A stretch of 64,000 nt of DNA from an uncultured Alistipes sp. (GCA_900541585.1 UQKD01000006.1:62001-126000), one strand, 5' to 3'; positions 17,141-26,468 are shown, counted from the first letter of the stretch. The notes: a model not told the origin generated them from the sequence alone. A program made the numbers and translations.

Positions 17141-18796
17141 ATGAAACTCAAATACAGCCTCATCCTGCTGGCCTCCGCGGCGTTCGCCTCGTGCCAGGAC
17201 TTTCTGGACCGCTATCCGCTGGAGGAACCTGCCAGCTCGGAGTTCTACTCCAACGAAGACGAGCTGACGCTGGCCGTCAACGGCGCCTACCGCAGTCTCT
17301 ACTGGCTCTCGAACGACGACGTTCCCTACCAGCTCTTCATCGACGGCGCCACCGACATCGTCTACATCCGCGGAACCTACGCCAACATGACCGACATGCG
17401 CCGGGGCGAAGGCTCGGCCGAAACGGCTACCTTCAAAACCATCTGGGACACCTTCTACGGCTACATCGCCCGCTGCAACAACCTGCTCGACAACATGCAC
17501 AACGCCCGGGGGCGGGTCAGCGAGACGTTCTACAACCGCATCGAGGCCCAGGCCCGGTTCCTGCGCGCCTACAACTACTTCTACCTCGTCAACCTTTACG
17601 GCGACGTGCCCTTCGCCGAGCACGTGCTCGACTGGCAGCAGCCGCGACTGCCGAAGAGCCCGAAGGCGGAGATCGTCGCGCGCCTCTACGCCGACCTCGA
17701 CTTCGCCAAGGACCACCTGCCCGCCAAGTGGACGGGCAACGACGCAGGGCGCGCCACACGCGGCGCGGCATTCGGTCTGAAAGCCCGCATCGCCCTCTAC
17801 GCCAACGACTACGAGACCGCCGCCGCGGCCGCCGATTCGGTCATCCAATCCAAGGCCTACGAAATCTACCCCAGCTACGAAAAACTCTTCCGCCACAGCG
17901 GCGCCGGCTCGTCCGAAGCGATGCTCTACATGCCGTTCCTGCTGGGCACGCAGACCAACCAGATTCCCAAATACGTCGGAACCCGCCTGGCCAACTGCTA
18001 CTCGATCATCGTCCCCACACAGGTCCTCGTCGACATGTACCAGTGCACCGACGGCCGACGCATCGACCGGTCGCTGGCATACGACCCGAAGAAACCCTAC
18101 GAAAACCGCGACCCGCGGCTGGGTTACTCGATACTCTACCCCGGCCAGTGGCATGCGGGCTATAAGTTCGAGGTGCACCCCGACTCGACCAAGACCAGCG
18201 CCGTGATCAACAGCGAGACCGTGCGCATCAACAATACCGAGGTGACCAACGCCTACGGCACGTTCACGGGCTACATCGAGAAGAAATATTACGACGAGTC
18301 GGACGTTCCGGGCAAGATCACACAGTGCGAACTCAACTTCATGCTGATGCGTTACGCCGAGGTACTGCTCACCTACGCCGAGGCCCGCATCGAACTCAAC
18401 CGCATCGACCAGTCGGTGATCGACGCCATCAACGCCGTACGGCAGCGCAAGGACGTGATGATGCCCGCCGCGACGCTCTCCATGTCACGGGACGAACTGC
18501 GCGAACTGGTGCGCTACGAACGCACGATCGAGCTGGCGATGGAGGGCTTCCGCCTGCTGGACATCCGCCGCTGGAAGATCGTCGAGCACGTGCTTCCGGG
18601 CTACATGCTGGGCAAGCGGACCAAGGCCGACTGGTACACGCCTGTCGTTCCCGCCTTCAGCGACTACGGCAAACCCGAATATCCCGACGAGTCGATCTTC
18701 CAGAAACTCGGATTCGCCTCCTTCAACCGCGACATCCAGTACAGCTGGCCCATTCCCCAGGCCGAGATCGACCGCAACCCCCTGTTGAAAGACTAA
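17141..18796 (+). CDS. SusD/RagB family nutrient-binding lipoprotein
   Basis: 551 residues with a lipobox at Cys18 (SAAFASCQD); the mature N-terminus CQDFLDRYPLEEP is typical of SusD. The SusD-like N-terminal domain has NEDELTLAVNGAYRSLYW. TPR-like helices follow (AQARFLRAYNYFYLVNLYGD), then the C-terminal RagB part with MLMRYAEVLLTYAEARIELN and ERTIELAMEGFRLLDIRRW. It is surface-exposed and forms the lid of the SusC transporter encoded upstream. The stop codon is two bases from the start of the next gene, so translation is probably coupled. Confidence 0.96.
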   Translation: MKLKYSLILLASAAFASCQDFLDRYPLEEPASSEFYSNEDELTLAVNGAYRSLYWLSNDDVPYQLFIDGATDIVYIRGTYANMTDMRRGEGSAETATFKTIWDTFYGYIARCNNLLDNMHNARGRVSETFYNRIEAQARFLRAYNYFYLVNLYGDVPFAEHVLDWQQPRLPKSPKAEIVARLYADLDFAKDHLPAKWTGNDAGRATRGAAFGLKARIALYANDYETAAAAADSVIQSKAYEIYPSYEKLFRHSGAGSSEAMLYMPFLLGTQTNQIPKYVGTRLANCYSIIVPTQVLVDMYQCTDGRRIDRSLAYDPKKPYENRDPRLGYSILYPGQWHAGYKFEVHPDSTKTSAVINSETVRINNTEVTNAYGTFTGYIEKKYYDESDVPGKITQCELNFMLMRYAEVLLTYAEARIELNRIDQSVIDAINAVRQRKDVMMPAATLSMSRDELRELVRYERTIELAMEGFRLLDIRRWKIVEHVLPGYMLGKRTKADWYTPVVPAFSDYGKPEYPDESIFQKLGFASFNRDIQYSWPIPQAEIDRNPLLKD

Positions 18797-18798
18797 AA

Positions 18799-20025
18799 AT
18801 GAAAACCATGAAATCTATGAAAATCCGCAAACCGAACCTGCTGCTGTTCGCCGCGCTGACGCTGCTCTGTTTCTCATGCAGCGCCAACGACCACAAAGCG
18901 CAGCCCGTCACCCAGCCCTACGGCATGAAGGCGCTGCCCTACACCACGGCCGTCGAAGTCATATGGCCCGCCCAGGAGGGCACTTCACGCTACGAAGTGC
19001 AATACACGGAAGGCACGGACTTCACCGCCGCAACCGCCCGCGAAGTGACGGGCGAAAAACTGCTCGTCGAAGGGCTGAAACCCGACACCGAGTATTCGGT
19101 GCGCGTGCGGGCCGCCGCAGGCAGCGACTGGACCGACTGGAGCGTCACCAAGACGGTCACGACCTACAGCCTCGAAATCAGCGTCGGCACGTTCAACCTG
19201 CTGGGCGCGACCTACACCTTCAAAGGTTCTTGGGACGTACGCAAGGGTCCCGCCGGGAAACTCATCCTGAGCGATCAGTTCTTCCCCGACATCCTGGGCA
19301 CGCAGGAGACCGCCAACGAACAGCAGATGAACGACATGATCGCCATGCTCCGGGAGCACTACGACTACCGCGCCGGAGAGCACGAAACCATGTCGGCGCA
19401 CCTCGTCTTCTGGAAAAGGGAGCGGTTCGAACTCGTCGAGGCCGAGGATGTCGACATGATGGGCGACAACTACCCCGGCAAATACCTCACTTCGCGCTAT
19501 GCCAACTACGTGCGGCTGCGCGAGAAGGCCACGGGCAACGAAATCCTCGTCTACGACATCCACCCGCGTGCGGGCGACGACGTCGAGACGCAGAAACTCC
19601 GCGAGATGACGGCCAAGGGACTTGCTACGGCGGCGCTGCGCAAGGCCCGCGAGACGAATCTTCCGGTCATCATCACGGGCGATATGAACAACTACCCCAC
19701 GACGATGATCGAAGGTGTGGCGGGCACCCCACTGACCCTCACGAGCAAAGGGTTCCTCGACACCTACGCCATGACCGAAAACCGGACCAACGGCGACTTC
19801 AGCACCCACTGTTCGCAGGAGAACGTCGCCGAAAACGGGTCCCTGACCGTCGGCAGGAACGGCACGAAGCGCATCGACTACATCTACGCGTATCCTTATG
19901 AACGGGCGGCGGCTTCGGATTACGCCATCGTGATCGACTTCGCCGACGACACGCACACTTCGGCCCGCGTGCCGATGCCCTCGGACCACCTGCCCGTGCG
20001 CACGACGCTCCATTTCCGTTACTAA
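18799..20025 (+). CDS. Fibronectin III + endonuclease/exonuclease/phosphatase (EEP) lipoprotein
   Basis: 408 residues starting MKTMKSMKIRKP, two bases after the susD stop, with a lipobox at Cys27 (LLCFSCS). Residues of about 40-115 form a fibronectin type III domain (ALPYTTAVEVIWPAQEG, LKPDTEYSVRVRAA). The rest is a metal-dependent phosphoesterase of the DNase I/sphingomyelinase/inositol-phosphatase superfamily: VGTFNLL (Asn ligand), ILGTQET (Glu ligand), DIHPRAG, ITGDMNNYPTT (Asp/Asn) and MPSDHLPVR (Asp-His). It probably removes phosphate or splits a phosphodiester on the imported ligand at the cell surface. The true substrate (phosphosugar, inositol phosphate, phospholipid head group or nucleic acid) is not readable. 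Confidence 0.88.
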   Translation: MKTMKSMKIRKPNLLLFAALTLLCFSCSANDHKAQPVTQPYGMKALPYTTAVEVIWPAQEGTSRYEVQYTEGTDFTAATAREVTGEKLLVEGLKPDTEYSVRVRAAAGSDWTDWSVTKTVTTYSLEISVGTFNLLGATYTFKGSWDVRKGPAGKLILSDQFFPDILGTQETANEQQMNDMIAMLREHYDYRAGEHETMSAHLVFWKRERFELVEAEDVDMMGDNYPGKYLTSRYANYVRLREKATGNEILVYDIHPRAGDDVETQKLREMTAKGLATAALRKARETNLPVIITGDMNNYPTTMIEGVAGTPLTLTSKGFLDTYAMTENRTNGDFSTHCSQENVAENGSLTVGRNGTKRIDYIYAYPYERAAASDYAIVIDFADDTHTSARVPMPSDHLPVRTTLHFRY

Positions 20026-20044
20026 CCCCCAAAACGATCCGACA

Positions 20045-21160
20045 ATGAAAAAGATATTCCGCCATCCGGCCTGCCTCGCGGCTTTCGCCGCCCTCGCGTG
20101 CCTGGGCTGGTCGTGCGACGACCAGCCGGAGGAGCTGCCCTGGTTCCTGGACGTCAACCTGAAATTCTCGGCCCGCGTAACGCCCCGACCGGGGCAGGAG
20201 GTGAAATGCTACCTCTACTACAAGGAGGTGAAAGGCTCGGAATTCACGGCGCTCACGCCCGACATGGAGGTCGGCGCCGTACTGACCGAAAAAGACATCG
20301 CCGAAGGGCTGCGCCTGACCTTCGACCCCGTTCCGCGCGAGGCCGAAACGGTCTACGTCTCCTCGTGGGTCGACATCGACGGCGACGGCACGCTGAACAA
20401 GGGCGACCTGGCGGCGTTTTACGGCAACTGCCGCTTCGAGGACGTGGCCTCCGGCGCCGCTTCGCCGACCAATGCCGGCGGGGACTATGCCATCAACCTC
20501 AACCACATGCTCATCTACGGCGACGAACTGGTGGCGCGCGACGCCACCGACATCGAAGGCAACGTCTACAAGACCGTAGTGATCGGCGGACAGGTGTGGT
20601 TCAGGGAGAATCTCCGCACCACCCGTTTCGCCAACGGCGACGCCATCCCCACCGGGTTCGACGACACCGCGTGGATGAACCTCTCTACGCCGGGATACGC
20701 CCAGGCCCCGGGCACGAAGCTCGAGGAGGACGGGCTGCACTACAACTGGTACGCCGCGTCCGACGCCCGGGGGCTTTGCCCCGAAGGGTGGACCGTGCCG
20801 ACCGAAGCGGACTGGGAGACGCTCGAAGTCACCATCGGCATGGACGCCGCGACGGCCGCCAAGGACGGCTGGCGCCACACCGCCTACGAAGGCGAAAAGC
20901 TCAAATCGAAGGAGCGGGGATTCGGCGGCTCGGACGAGTTCGGCTTCAGCGTCCTGCCCTCGGGCGAGCGCATGAAGGACAACGGCACGTTCAACAACGT
21001 CACCAACTACGCCTACATCTGGACGGTGACGATCAACCCGAAGAACGCGATGCAGGCCTACCGGCGCATCTTCCGCAGCGACTACCGCAACCTCAACAAG
21101 CAGCCCATCAAGTTCACCGCCGGGTGCAACGTGCGCTGCATCAAGGTACTCGACGAATAG
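20045..21160 (+). CDS. FISUMP-domain lipoprotein
   Basis: 371 residues with a lipobox at Cys24 (LGWSCDD). The N-terminal half (about 30-170) is a beta-rich domain of unknown type that includes DIDGDGTLNKGDLAAFYGN, resembling a calcium-binding loop. The C-terminal half from about residue 180 is a FISUMP domain (Fibrobacter succinogenes major paralogous domain): DIEGNVYKTVVIGGQVWFRE, GLHYNWYAASDARGLCPEGW and VPTEADWETLE. It is probably a surface binding or adhesion partner for the SusC/D pair. It is the last gene of the operon, followed by a strong terminator. Other than surface location, its function is unknown. Confidence 0.82.
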   Translation: MKKIFRHPACLAAFAALACLGWSCDDQPEELPWFLDVNLKFSARVTPRPGQEVKCYLYYKEVKGSEFTALTPDMEVGAVLTEKDIAEGLRLTFDPVPREAETVYVSSWVDIDGDGTLNKGDLAAFYGNCRFEDVASGAASPTNAGGDYAINLNHMLIYGDELVARDATDIEGNVYKTVVIGGQVWFRENLRTTRFANGDAIPTGFDDTAWMNLSTPGYAQAPGTKLEEDGLHYNWYAASDARGLCPEGWTVPTEADWETLEVTIGMDAATAAKDGWRHTAYEGEKLKSKERGFGGSDEFGFSVLPSGERMKDNGTFNNVTNYAYIWTVTINPKNAMQAYRRIFRSDYRNLNKQPIKFTAGCNVRCIKVLDE

Positions 21161-21183
21161 GCGCGCGGCCTGGACAACGAAAA

Positions 21184-21216
21184 CGGGCGGGCCTTTCGAA
21201 AAGGCCCGCCCGTCGT
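21184..21216. terminator. Bidirectional terminator between FISUMP and LacI genes
   Basis: A 13-bp perfect stem (CGGGCGGGCCTTT, 21184-21196, paired with 21200-21212) with a 3-base loop lies between convergent genes. It is preceded by an A-run and followed by CGTTT. Confidence 0.8.
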
Positions 21217-21232
21217 TTCGGGAAAAAGGAAC

Positions 21233-22261
21233 TCAACGGTTCCGGTCGGTCGATTCGCGGACATTGATCCGGGCATCGAGCACTTCGGTCCGGTCGGGCG
21301 TGCCGGGTTTCTCGATCTTTTCGAGCAGCAGTTCCGCCGAAAGCCGTCCCATCAGTTCGAGCGGCTGGGCCACCGACGTCAGCGACGGAGTGAGCAACGG
21401 GGCCGTCGTCGACTCCGTAAAACCCATCACCCCAACCTCCCGGGGAATGCGGATGCCGTGAGCCTTCAACGCCCGAAGCACCCCGAAAGCCAGCGGGTCG
21501 CCGAACGCGTAAACCGCATCGAACCCGACGCCTGCGGCGAGGCTCTCCTCCGTCAGTCGCACGCCCTCTTCGAGCGTGATGTCGCGGCAGTTGCACACGA
21601 GGCGTTCGTCATAGGGAATGCCGTGGTCGCGCAGCGCCTCGCGGTAACCCCGGTAACGCGGCTCGGTGTTGTATATCCGCTCGGGACCCCGGAAATAGAG
21701 CACCCGGCGATAACCCTGCTCAATGAGGTGTTCGAAGGCCAGGTACGACATGCGACAGTCGTCGATGCAGACCCGGCTGGCCGGAACGGCCTCGCACACC
21801 CGGTTGAAAAAGACCAGCGGAATGCCCGTGTCGAGCAGGTGGCGGTAATAGTCGACGTTGTCGTCCTGATGGGTCATCGAAAGGATGATCCCCTCGACCA
21901 TGTTGTCCTCCAGCATCCGGAGGTTGCGGCGTTCGATCTCGCTCGACCCGTTCGACTGGGTGATCAGCACGCGGAACCCGTACTCTTCGGTGACGTTCTG
22001 TATCTCGGCGATGATGCGCGGGAAAAACGACCCCGTGAAGCCCGGCACGACGATACCAATGGTCTTGGTCCGGCGGCTCAACAGGCTCAACGCACTCGGA
22101 TTGGGCTTGTAATGGAGTTTCTCGGCCATCTCCAGCACGGCTTTCCGCGTCTCGGGATTCACGTCGAAACGGTCGGCAAGGGCACGCGACACAGTCGATT
22201 TGGATATGTTCAGGGCATTGGCTATATCCTTGATGGTAACGTGTCTCTGCATAGGCTTCAA
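21233..22261 (-). CDS. LacI-family transcriptional regulator
   Basis: 342 residues. The N-terminal helix-turn-helix and hinge are VTIKDIANALNISKSTVSRA and NPETRKAVLEMAEKLHYKPN. The periplasmic-binding-protein-like effector domain begins at TIGIVVPGFTGSFFPRI and ends with GVMGFTESTTAPLLTPSLTS and RTEVLDARINVRES. The start could be the ATG at 22261 or the one at 22252. It is divergent from the sodium:solute symporter and converges on the susC operon, so it probably represses or activates both. The inverted repeat at 13891-13936 has the CG-centred pseudo-palindrome usual for LacI-family operators. The effector is presumably the imported compound. Confidence 0.92.
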   Translation of the reverse strand: MKPMQRHVTIKDIANALNISKSTVSRALADRFDVNPETRKAVLEMAEKLHYKPNPSALSLLSRRTKTIGIVVPGFTGSFFPRIIAEIQNVTEEYGFRVLITQSNGSSEIERRNLRMLEDNMVEGIILSMTHQDDNVDYYRHLLDTGIPLVFFNRVCEAVPASRVCIDDCRMSYLAFEHLIEQGYRRVLYFRGPERIYNTEPRYRGYREALRDHGIPYDERLVCNCRDITLEEGVRLTEESLAAGVGFDAVYAFGDPLAFGVLRALKAHGIRIPREVGVMGFTESTTAPLLTPSLTSVAQPLELMGRLSAELLLEKIEKPGTPDRTEVLDARINVRESTDRNR

Positions 22262-22334
22262 AACGGATTGATCGGGTATTCCCGACGAAGTTAAACATTT
22301 TACGCCGTTTCTCCAAAAACAACGAAAATAGGAC

Positions 22335-22342
22335 TATCTTTG
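22335..22342 (+). promoter_or_regulatory. -7 box for the sodium:solute symporter gene
   Basis: TATCTTTG, an exact TAnnTTTG match. Transcription should begin near 22349, downstream of the TTG at 22340, so that codon cannot be the start. No clear -33 TTTG is seen. Confidence 0.6.
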
Positions 22343-22363
22343 CTATTCCTGATTTTTCCGTTT

Positions 22364-23998
22364 TTGCAAACGCTCGACTATATCACCATCGTCCTCCTGC
22401 TGGTGGGGATTTTCGTCGCCGGAAGCCTCTTTTTCGGTTCCGGGCACAACCTGCGGAGCTTTTTCGCCGGCGGCGGCAACATTCCTTGGTGGATCGGGGG
22501 CCTATCGCTTTTCATGAGTTTTTTCTCGGCCGGGACCTTTGTCGTGTGGGGTTCGATCGCCTACACCGAAGGGTGGACCGCCGTCACGATCCAGTGGATG
22601 ATGGCCGGAGGCGGCGTGATCGCCGGACTGCTGATCGCACCCCGCTGGAACCGCACGGGCTGCCTCACGGCCGCCGAGTACATCACGCGGAGATTCGGCG
22701 CCCGGGTGCAGAAATTCTACACCGCGCTGTTTCTGTCCGTCTCGCTCTTTTCGACGGGCACGTTCCTCTACTCCATCGCCCGCATCGTCGAAACGGCCGT
22801 CGGCATCTCCTTCATCACGAGTATCCTGGTTCTCGGACTGCTCTGCATCCTCTACGTGGCCATCGGCGGCTTCCGGGCCGTCGTGGTGACCGATGTATTG
22901 CAGTTCCTGATTCTCACGGCCGCCGTGGTCATCGTCCTGCCGCTGGCTTTCGAACGGATCGGCGGCACAGACACACTCTTCCGGCAAACCCCCGAAGGCT
23001 TCTTCCGCCCTGCGGCCGGGGAATATACGTGGGGTTTCATGCTCGCCTCGCTGCTCGGCAACGCCTCCTCGCTGGGCGGCAACTGGGCCTTCGTCCAGCG
23101 TTACACGAGCGTCGCCACCCCCGCCGCAGCCCGCAAAACGGGGCTGCTGTTCGGCGCCCTCTACCTGGTATGCCCCGTCGTCTGGATGCTGCCGCCGATG
23201 CTTTTCCGCCTCCACGAGCCTTCGCTCACGGGCTTCGGCAGCGAAAACGCCTACCTGCTGATGTGCCGCGAGGTGTTGCCGCCGGGGCTGCTGGGGCTGA
23301 TGCTCGGCGGGATGATCTTCGCCACGCTCAGTTCGTTCAACACCATCCTCAACACCTCGGCCAGCGTCGTGACCAACGACCTGCTCAAACCCCTGCTGCG
23401 CCGCTTCCCGGAGCGAACGCTGATGCGCGCAGCGCGCCTCTCGACCGTCGTTTTCGGAGTCCTGGCCGTCACCTTCGCGTTGTTCATCCCCCGCTGCGGA
23501 GGCATCGTCAACGTCGTAATCAGCATCGGCGCCATGACCGCCGCCCCGATGTGCCTGCCTGTCGTCTGGTCGCTCTATTCGAAGGGGCTCTCCGGCCGTG
23601 CCGTACTCGGCACGACCCTCGCGGCGCTGGGCATCAACCTCGCATTCAAATTCGCCGTTCCCCTGCTCTCCGGATTCTCGCTCTCCCGGGCCGGGGAGAT
23701 GGCCCTCGGCGTACTCGGCCCGGCGGTCATCCTCGCGGGGCACGAGGTCTGCCGCCGGTTCCGCAAACCCGCCGCGCAGCCCCCGATGCCGCAGAGGTCC
23801 GCAGCCCCCGACGACGGTTCCGCCGCCCGGAACAACCGTTTCAGCCTGAAGGTGATCGGCGTCGGCGCAATGCTCTCGGGGGCGCTGGTCTCGGCGCTCG
23901 GCATTCCGGCCCTCGCCGTCAGCCGGTTTCCGCTGGGCATCGGCCTGCTCCTGCTGGCCGCCGGACTGCGGCTCTATTTCCCCAACCGTCGGATCTGA
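22364..23998 (+). CDS. Sodium:solute symporter (SSS family)
   Basis: Inner-membrane sodium-coupled transporter with about 13 hydrophobic segments. The start is uncertain: no ATG lies near the first helix. A TTG at 22340 lies inside the -7 box, so the TTG at 22364 (reading MQTLDYITIVLLLVG, 544 residues) is preferred. Family features are LRSFFAGGGNIPWWIGGLSL, FSAGTFVVWG, GCLTAAEYITRRFG, AIGGFRAVVVTDVLQFLILT and the central GLLGLMLGGMIFATLSSFNT. The C-terminal tail after about residue 455 is loosely conserved, with two final helices. Divergence from the LacI regulator suggests it carries the product of the Sus locus across the inner membrane. The substrate is unknown. Confidence 0.9.
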   Translation: MQTLDYITIVLLLVGIFVAGSLFFGSGHNLRSFFAGGGNIPWWIGGLSLFMSFFSAGTFVVWGSIAYTEGWTAVTIQWMMAGGGVIAGLLIAPRWNRTGCLTAAEYITRRFGARVQKFYTALFLSVSLFSTGTFLYSIARIVETAVGISFITSILVLGLLCILYVAIGGFRAVVVTDVLQFLILTAAVVIVLPLAFERIGGTDTLFRQTPEGFFRPAAGEYTWGFMLASLLGNASSLGGNWAFVQRYTSVATPAAARKTGLLFGALYLVCPVVWMLPPMLFRLHEPSLTGFGSENAYLLMCREVLPPGLLGLMLGGMIFATLSSFNTILNTSASVVTNDLLKPLLRRFPERTLMRAARLSTVVFGVLAVTFALFIPRCGGIVNVVISIGAMTAAPMCLPVVWSLYSKGLSGRAVLGTTLAALGINLAFKFAVPLLSGFSLSRAGEMALGVLGPAVILAGHEVCRRFRKPAAQPPMPQRSAAPDDGSAARNNRFSLKVIGVGAMLSGALVSALGIPALAVSRFPLGIGLLLLAAGLRLYFPNRRI

Positions 23999-24018
23999 AC
24001 CCCGCGTCTCTGCCCGCC

Positions 24019-24049
24019 GCCCCGTTTTCCGCAGGAAGCGGGGCTTTTT
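24019..24049 (+). terminator. Intrinsic terminator after the symporter gene
   Basis: A stem of nine pairs with one G-T pair (GCCCCGTTT at 24019-24027 with AAGCGGGGC at 24036-24044) is followed by TTTTT. Confidence 0.8.
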
Positions 24050-24074
24050 ACTGCGTATTCTTAAATTATTTTGC

Positions 24075-24082
24075 TATTTTTG
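24075..24082 (+). promoter_or_regulatory. -7 box for the MazG-like gene
   Basis: TATTTTTG matches TAnnTTTG, 29 bases before the start at 24111. No convincing -33 element. Confidence 0.5.
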
Positions 24083-24110
24083 TACGATTGTAAACCTTCA
24101 AATCAAAACA

Positions 24111-24437
24111 ATGACACTCAACGAATACCAGCAGCACGCCCTCGAAACGGCGATCTACCCCGACGACCGCCGCATCATCTACCCCACGCTCGGCCTTACG
24201 GGCGAGGCGGGCGAAGTGGCCGACAAGGTCAAAAAAGTGATCCGCGACGCCCACGAGGAGTTCACCCCGGAAAAGAAACTCGAAATCGTCAAGGAGATCG
24301 GCGACGTCATGTGGTACTGCGCCACTCTCGCGCGCGACCTGGGCTACGAACTGGACGACGTGGCGCAGATGAACGTCGACAAACTCCGCTCGCGCATGCA
24401 GCGCAACCACCTGACGGGCAGCGGCGACAACCGGTAA
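24111..24437 (+). CDS. MazG-like nucleoside triphosphate pyrophosphohydrolase
   Basis: 108-residue all-alpha protein of the MazG superfamily, which hydrolyses non-canonical or excess NTPs to NMP and pyrophosphate in the cytoplasm. Both metal-binding motifs are visible: GEAGEVADKVKK (ExxE) and EIGDVMWYCATLA (ExxD). The length matches single-domain members. It is followed 24 bases later by the OPT transporter gene, perhaps on the same transcript. The exact nucleotide substrate is unknown. Confidence 0.88.
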   Translation: MTLNEYQQHALETAIYPDDRRIIYPTLGLTGEAGEVADKVKKVIRDAHEEFTPEKKLEIVKEIGDVMWYCATLARDLGYELDDVAQMNVDKLRSRMQRNHLTGSGDNR

Positions 24438-24461
24438 ATCAATCTCAAAAAACGCGCATAC

Positions 24462-26468
24462 ATGGAACCGAACAAAATCCAGACTTCGCTGCCCGAAAAC
24501 GCCTACCGCGAACTCAAGCCGGGCGAAGCGTACACGCCCGTGATGCCGGCTTCGTCCAACCCGAAGGAGGTGACGCCCTATTCGGTCACGATGGGCATCA
24601 TTATGGCCGTCGTCTTCTCGGCCGCCGCGGCATTCCTCGGCCTCAAGGTCGGACAGGTCTTCGAAGCGGCCATCCCCATCGCCATCATCGCCGTGGGCAT
24701 GGGGTCGGTGCTGGGCAAGAAGAACATGCTGGGACAGAACGTCATCATCCAGTCGATCGGCGCCTCGTCGGGCGTGATCGTCGCCGGAGCGATCTTCACC
24801 CTCCCGGCACTCTACATCCTGGGGCTCGACGCCGCCTTCTGGCAGGTATTCCTCTCGTCGCTGTTCGGCGGACTGCTGGGCATCGTCCTGCTGATCCCCT
24901 TCCGCAAATACTTCGTCAAGGAGATGCACGGCAAATACCCCTTCCCCGAGGCCACGGCGACCACCGAAGTCCTCGTCTCGGGCGAGAAGGGCGGCTCGCA
25001 GGCCAAACTGCTGGCCGTGGCGGGACTCGTAGGCGGATTGTACGACTTCGTCGTCGGCACGTTCGGCCTGTGGACCGAGTCGGTCTCGACGCGCATCTGC
25101 GAATGGGGCGCTGTCGCCGCCGACAAGTTCAAGGTGGTCTTCGGGCTGAACACCTCGGCCGCCGTGCTGGGTCTGGGCTACATCATCGGCCTGAAATACG
25201 CCATGATCATCACCGCAGGTTCATGCCTCGTGTGGTTCGTGATCGTCCCGGTGGTCGGCTCGCTGGCCGAAGCGGCCGACCCCGCCGCGATGCTCTCGCT
25301 GCTGGGCGTCACACGCGCCGACATCGTCGCCGACCCGCAGTCGATCTTCACCGCCGAGAACCTCTTCGCCTTCATCGGCAAGCCCATCGGCATCGGCGGC
25401 ATCGCCATGGCGGGCATCATCGGCATCGTCCGCCAGTCGAAGATCATCCGCCAGGCCGTGGGCCTCGCGGTCTCGGAGTTCGGAGGCGGCAAAAGCGCCG
25501 CCGCAGCCCCCGAGCGCACGCAGCGCGACATCTCGATGAAGCGCATCCTCACCATCCTGATCGCCACGCTCATTTCGGTCTTCGTCTTCTTCCACTTCGG
25601 GCTGCTCGACGGCTGGGTACAGTCCGTCACGGCCATCCTGATCGTCTTCATCATCGCGTTCCTCTTCACGACCGTCGCGGCCAACGCCATCGCCATCGTG
25701 GGAACGAACCCCGTCTCGGGCATGACGCTGATGACGCTGATCCTCTCGTCGCTGGTGCTGGTGAGCGTCGGGCTGAGCGGCACGACGGGCATGACCGCCG
25801 CGCTGGTGATCGGCGGCGTGGTCTGCACGGCCCTGTCGATGGCCGGCGGCTTCATCACCGACCTCAAGATCGGCTACTGGCTCGGCACGACGCCCCGAAA
25901 GCAGGAGGCGTGGAAATTCCTCGGCACGTTCGTTGCTGCGGCCACCGTGGCCGGGGTGATGATCATCCTCAACAAATCCTACGGATTCGTGGGCGAAGGG
26001 GCGCTGGTGGCTCCGCAGGCCAACGCCATGGCGGCGGTGATCCAGCCTCTGATGACCGGCGGCCAGACCCCGTGGATGCTCTATTTCTGCGGCGCGGCGC
26101 TGGCGCTGGTGCTGACCTCGATCGGGGTTCCGGCCCTCGCCTTCGCGCTGGGCATGTTCATTCCCATGGAACTCAACGCACCGCTGGTGGTGGGCGGACT
26201 GGTGGCCTGGTTCGTCTCGAACCGCTCGAAGGACGAGGGGCTGAACAAGGCACGCTTCGACCGCGGCACGCTGATCGCCTCGGGCTTCATCGCCGGAGGT
26301 GCGCTGATGGGCGTGGTGAGCGCCGTGCTGAAATTCGTCGGCGTGGACTGGTTCCTCTCGGGCTGGGCCGCATCGAACGCTGCCGAATGGACCGGCCTTG
26401 TGATGTACCTCGTGCTGATCGGCTACTTCGCATGGCATACCCTGCGGGCTAAAAAAGAAGATAATTGA
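24462..26468 (+). CDS. OPT-family oligopeptide transporter
   Basis: 668-residue inner-membrane protein with about 15 hydrophobic segments. Typical OPT sequence includes VTPYSVTMGIIMAVVFSAAA, FLGLKVGQVFEAAIPIAIIA, PFPEATATTEVLVSGEKGG, GYIIGLKYAMIITAGSCLVW and a C-terminal GVPALAFALGMFIPMELNAP. It probably imports small peptides driven by protons. The peptidase T gene about 105 bases downstream fits a peptide-use role. It is full length with no disruption. Confidence 0.92.
   Translation: MEPNKIQTSLPENAYRELKPGEAYTPVMPASSNPKEVTPYSVTMGIIMAVVFSAAAAFLGLKVGQVFEAAIPIAIIAVGMGSVLGKKNMLGQNVIIQSIGASSGVIVAGAIFTLPALYILGLDAAFWQVFLSSLFGGLLGIVLLIPFRKYFVKEMHGKYPFPEATATTEVLVSGEKGGSQAKLLAVAGLVGGLYDFVVGTFGLWTESVSTRICEWGAVAADKFKVVFGLNTSAAVLGLGYIIGLKYAMIITAGSCLVWFVIVPVVGSLAEAADPAAMLSLLGVTRADIVADPQSIFTAENLFAFIGKPIGIGGIAMAGIIGIVRQSKIIRQAVGLAVSEFGGGKSAAAAPERTQRDISMKRILTILIATLISVFVFFHFGLLDGWVQSVTAILIVFIIAFLFTTVAANAIAIVGTNPVSGMTLMTLILSSLVLVSVGLSGTTGMTAALVIGGVVCTALSMAGGFITDLKIGYWLGTTPRKQEAWKFLGTFVAAATVAGVMIILNKSYGFVGEGALVAPQANAMAAVIQPLMTGGQTPWMLYFCGAALALVLTSIGVPALAFALGMFIPMELNAPLVVGGLVAWFVSNRSKDEGLNKARFDRGTLIASGFIAGGALMGVVSAVLKFVGVDWFLSGWAASNAAEWTGLVMYLVLIGYFAWHTLRAKKEDN

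Noticed and set aside
15608..18178. Minus-strand open frame of 856 codons
   Set aside because: Antisense to susC and susD. High G+C makes stop codons rare in this frame; the protein is Val/Gly/Arg-rich with no motif.
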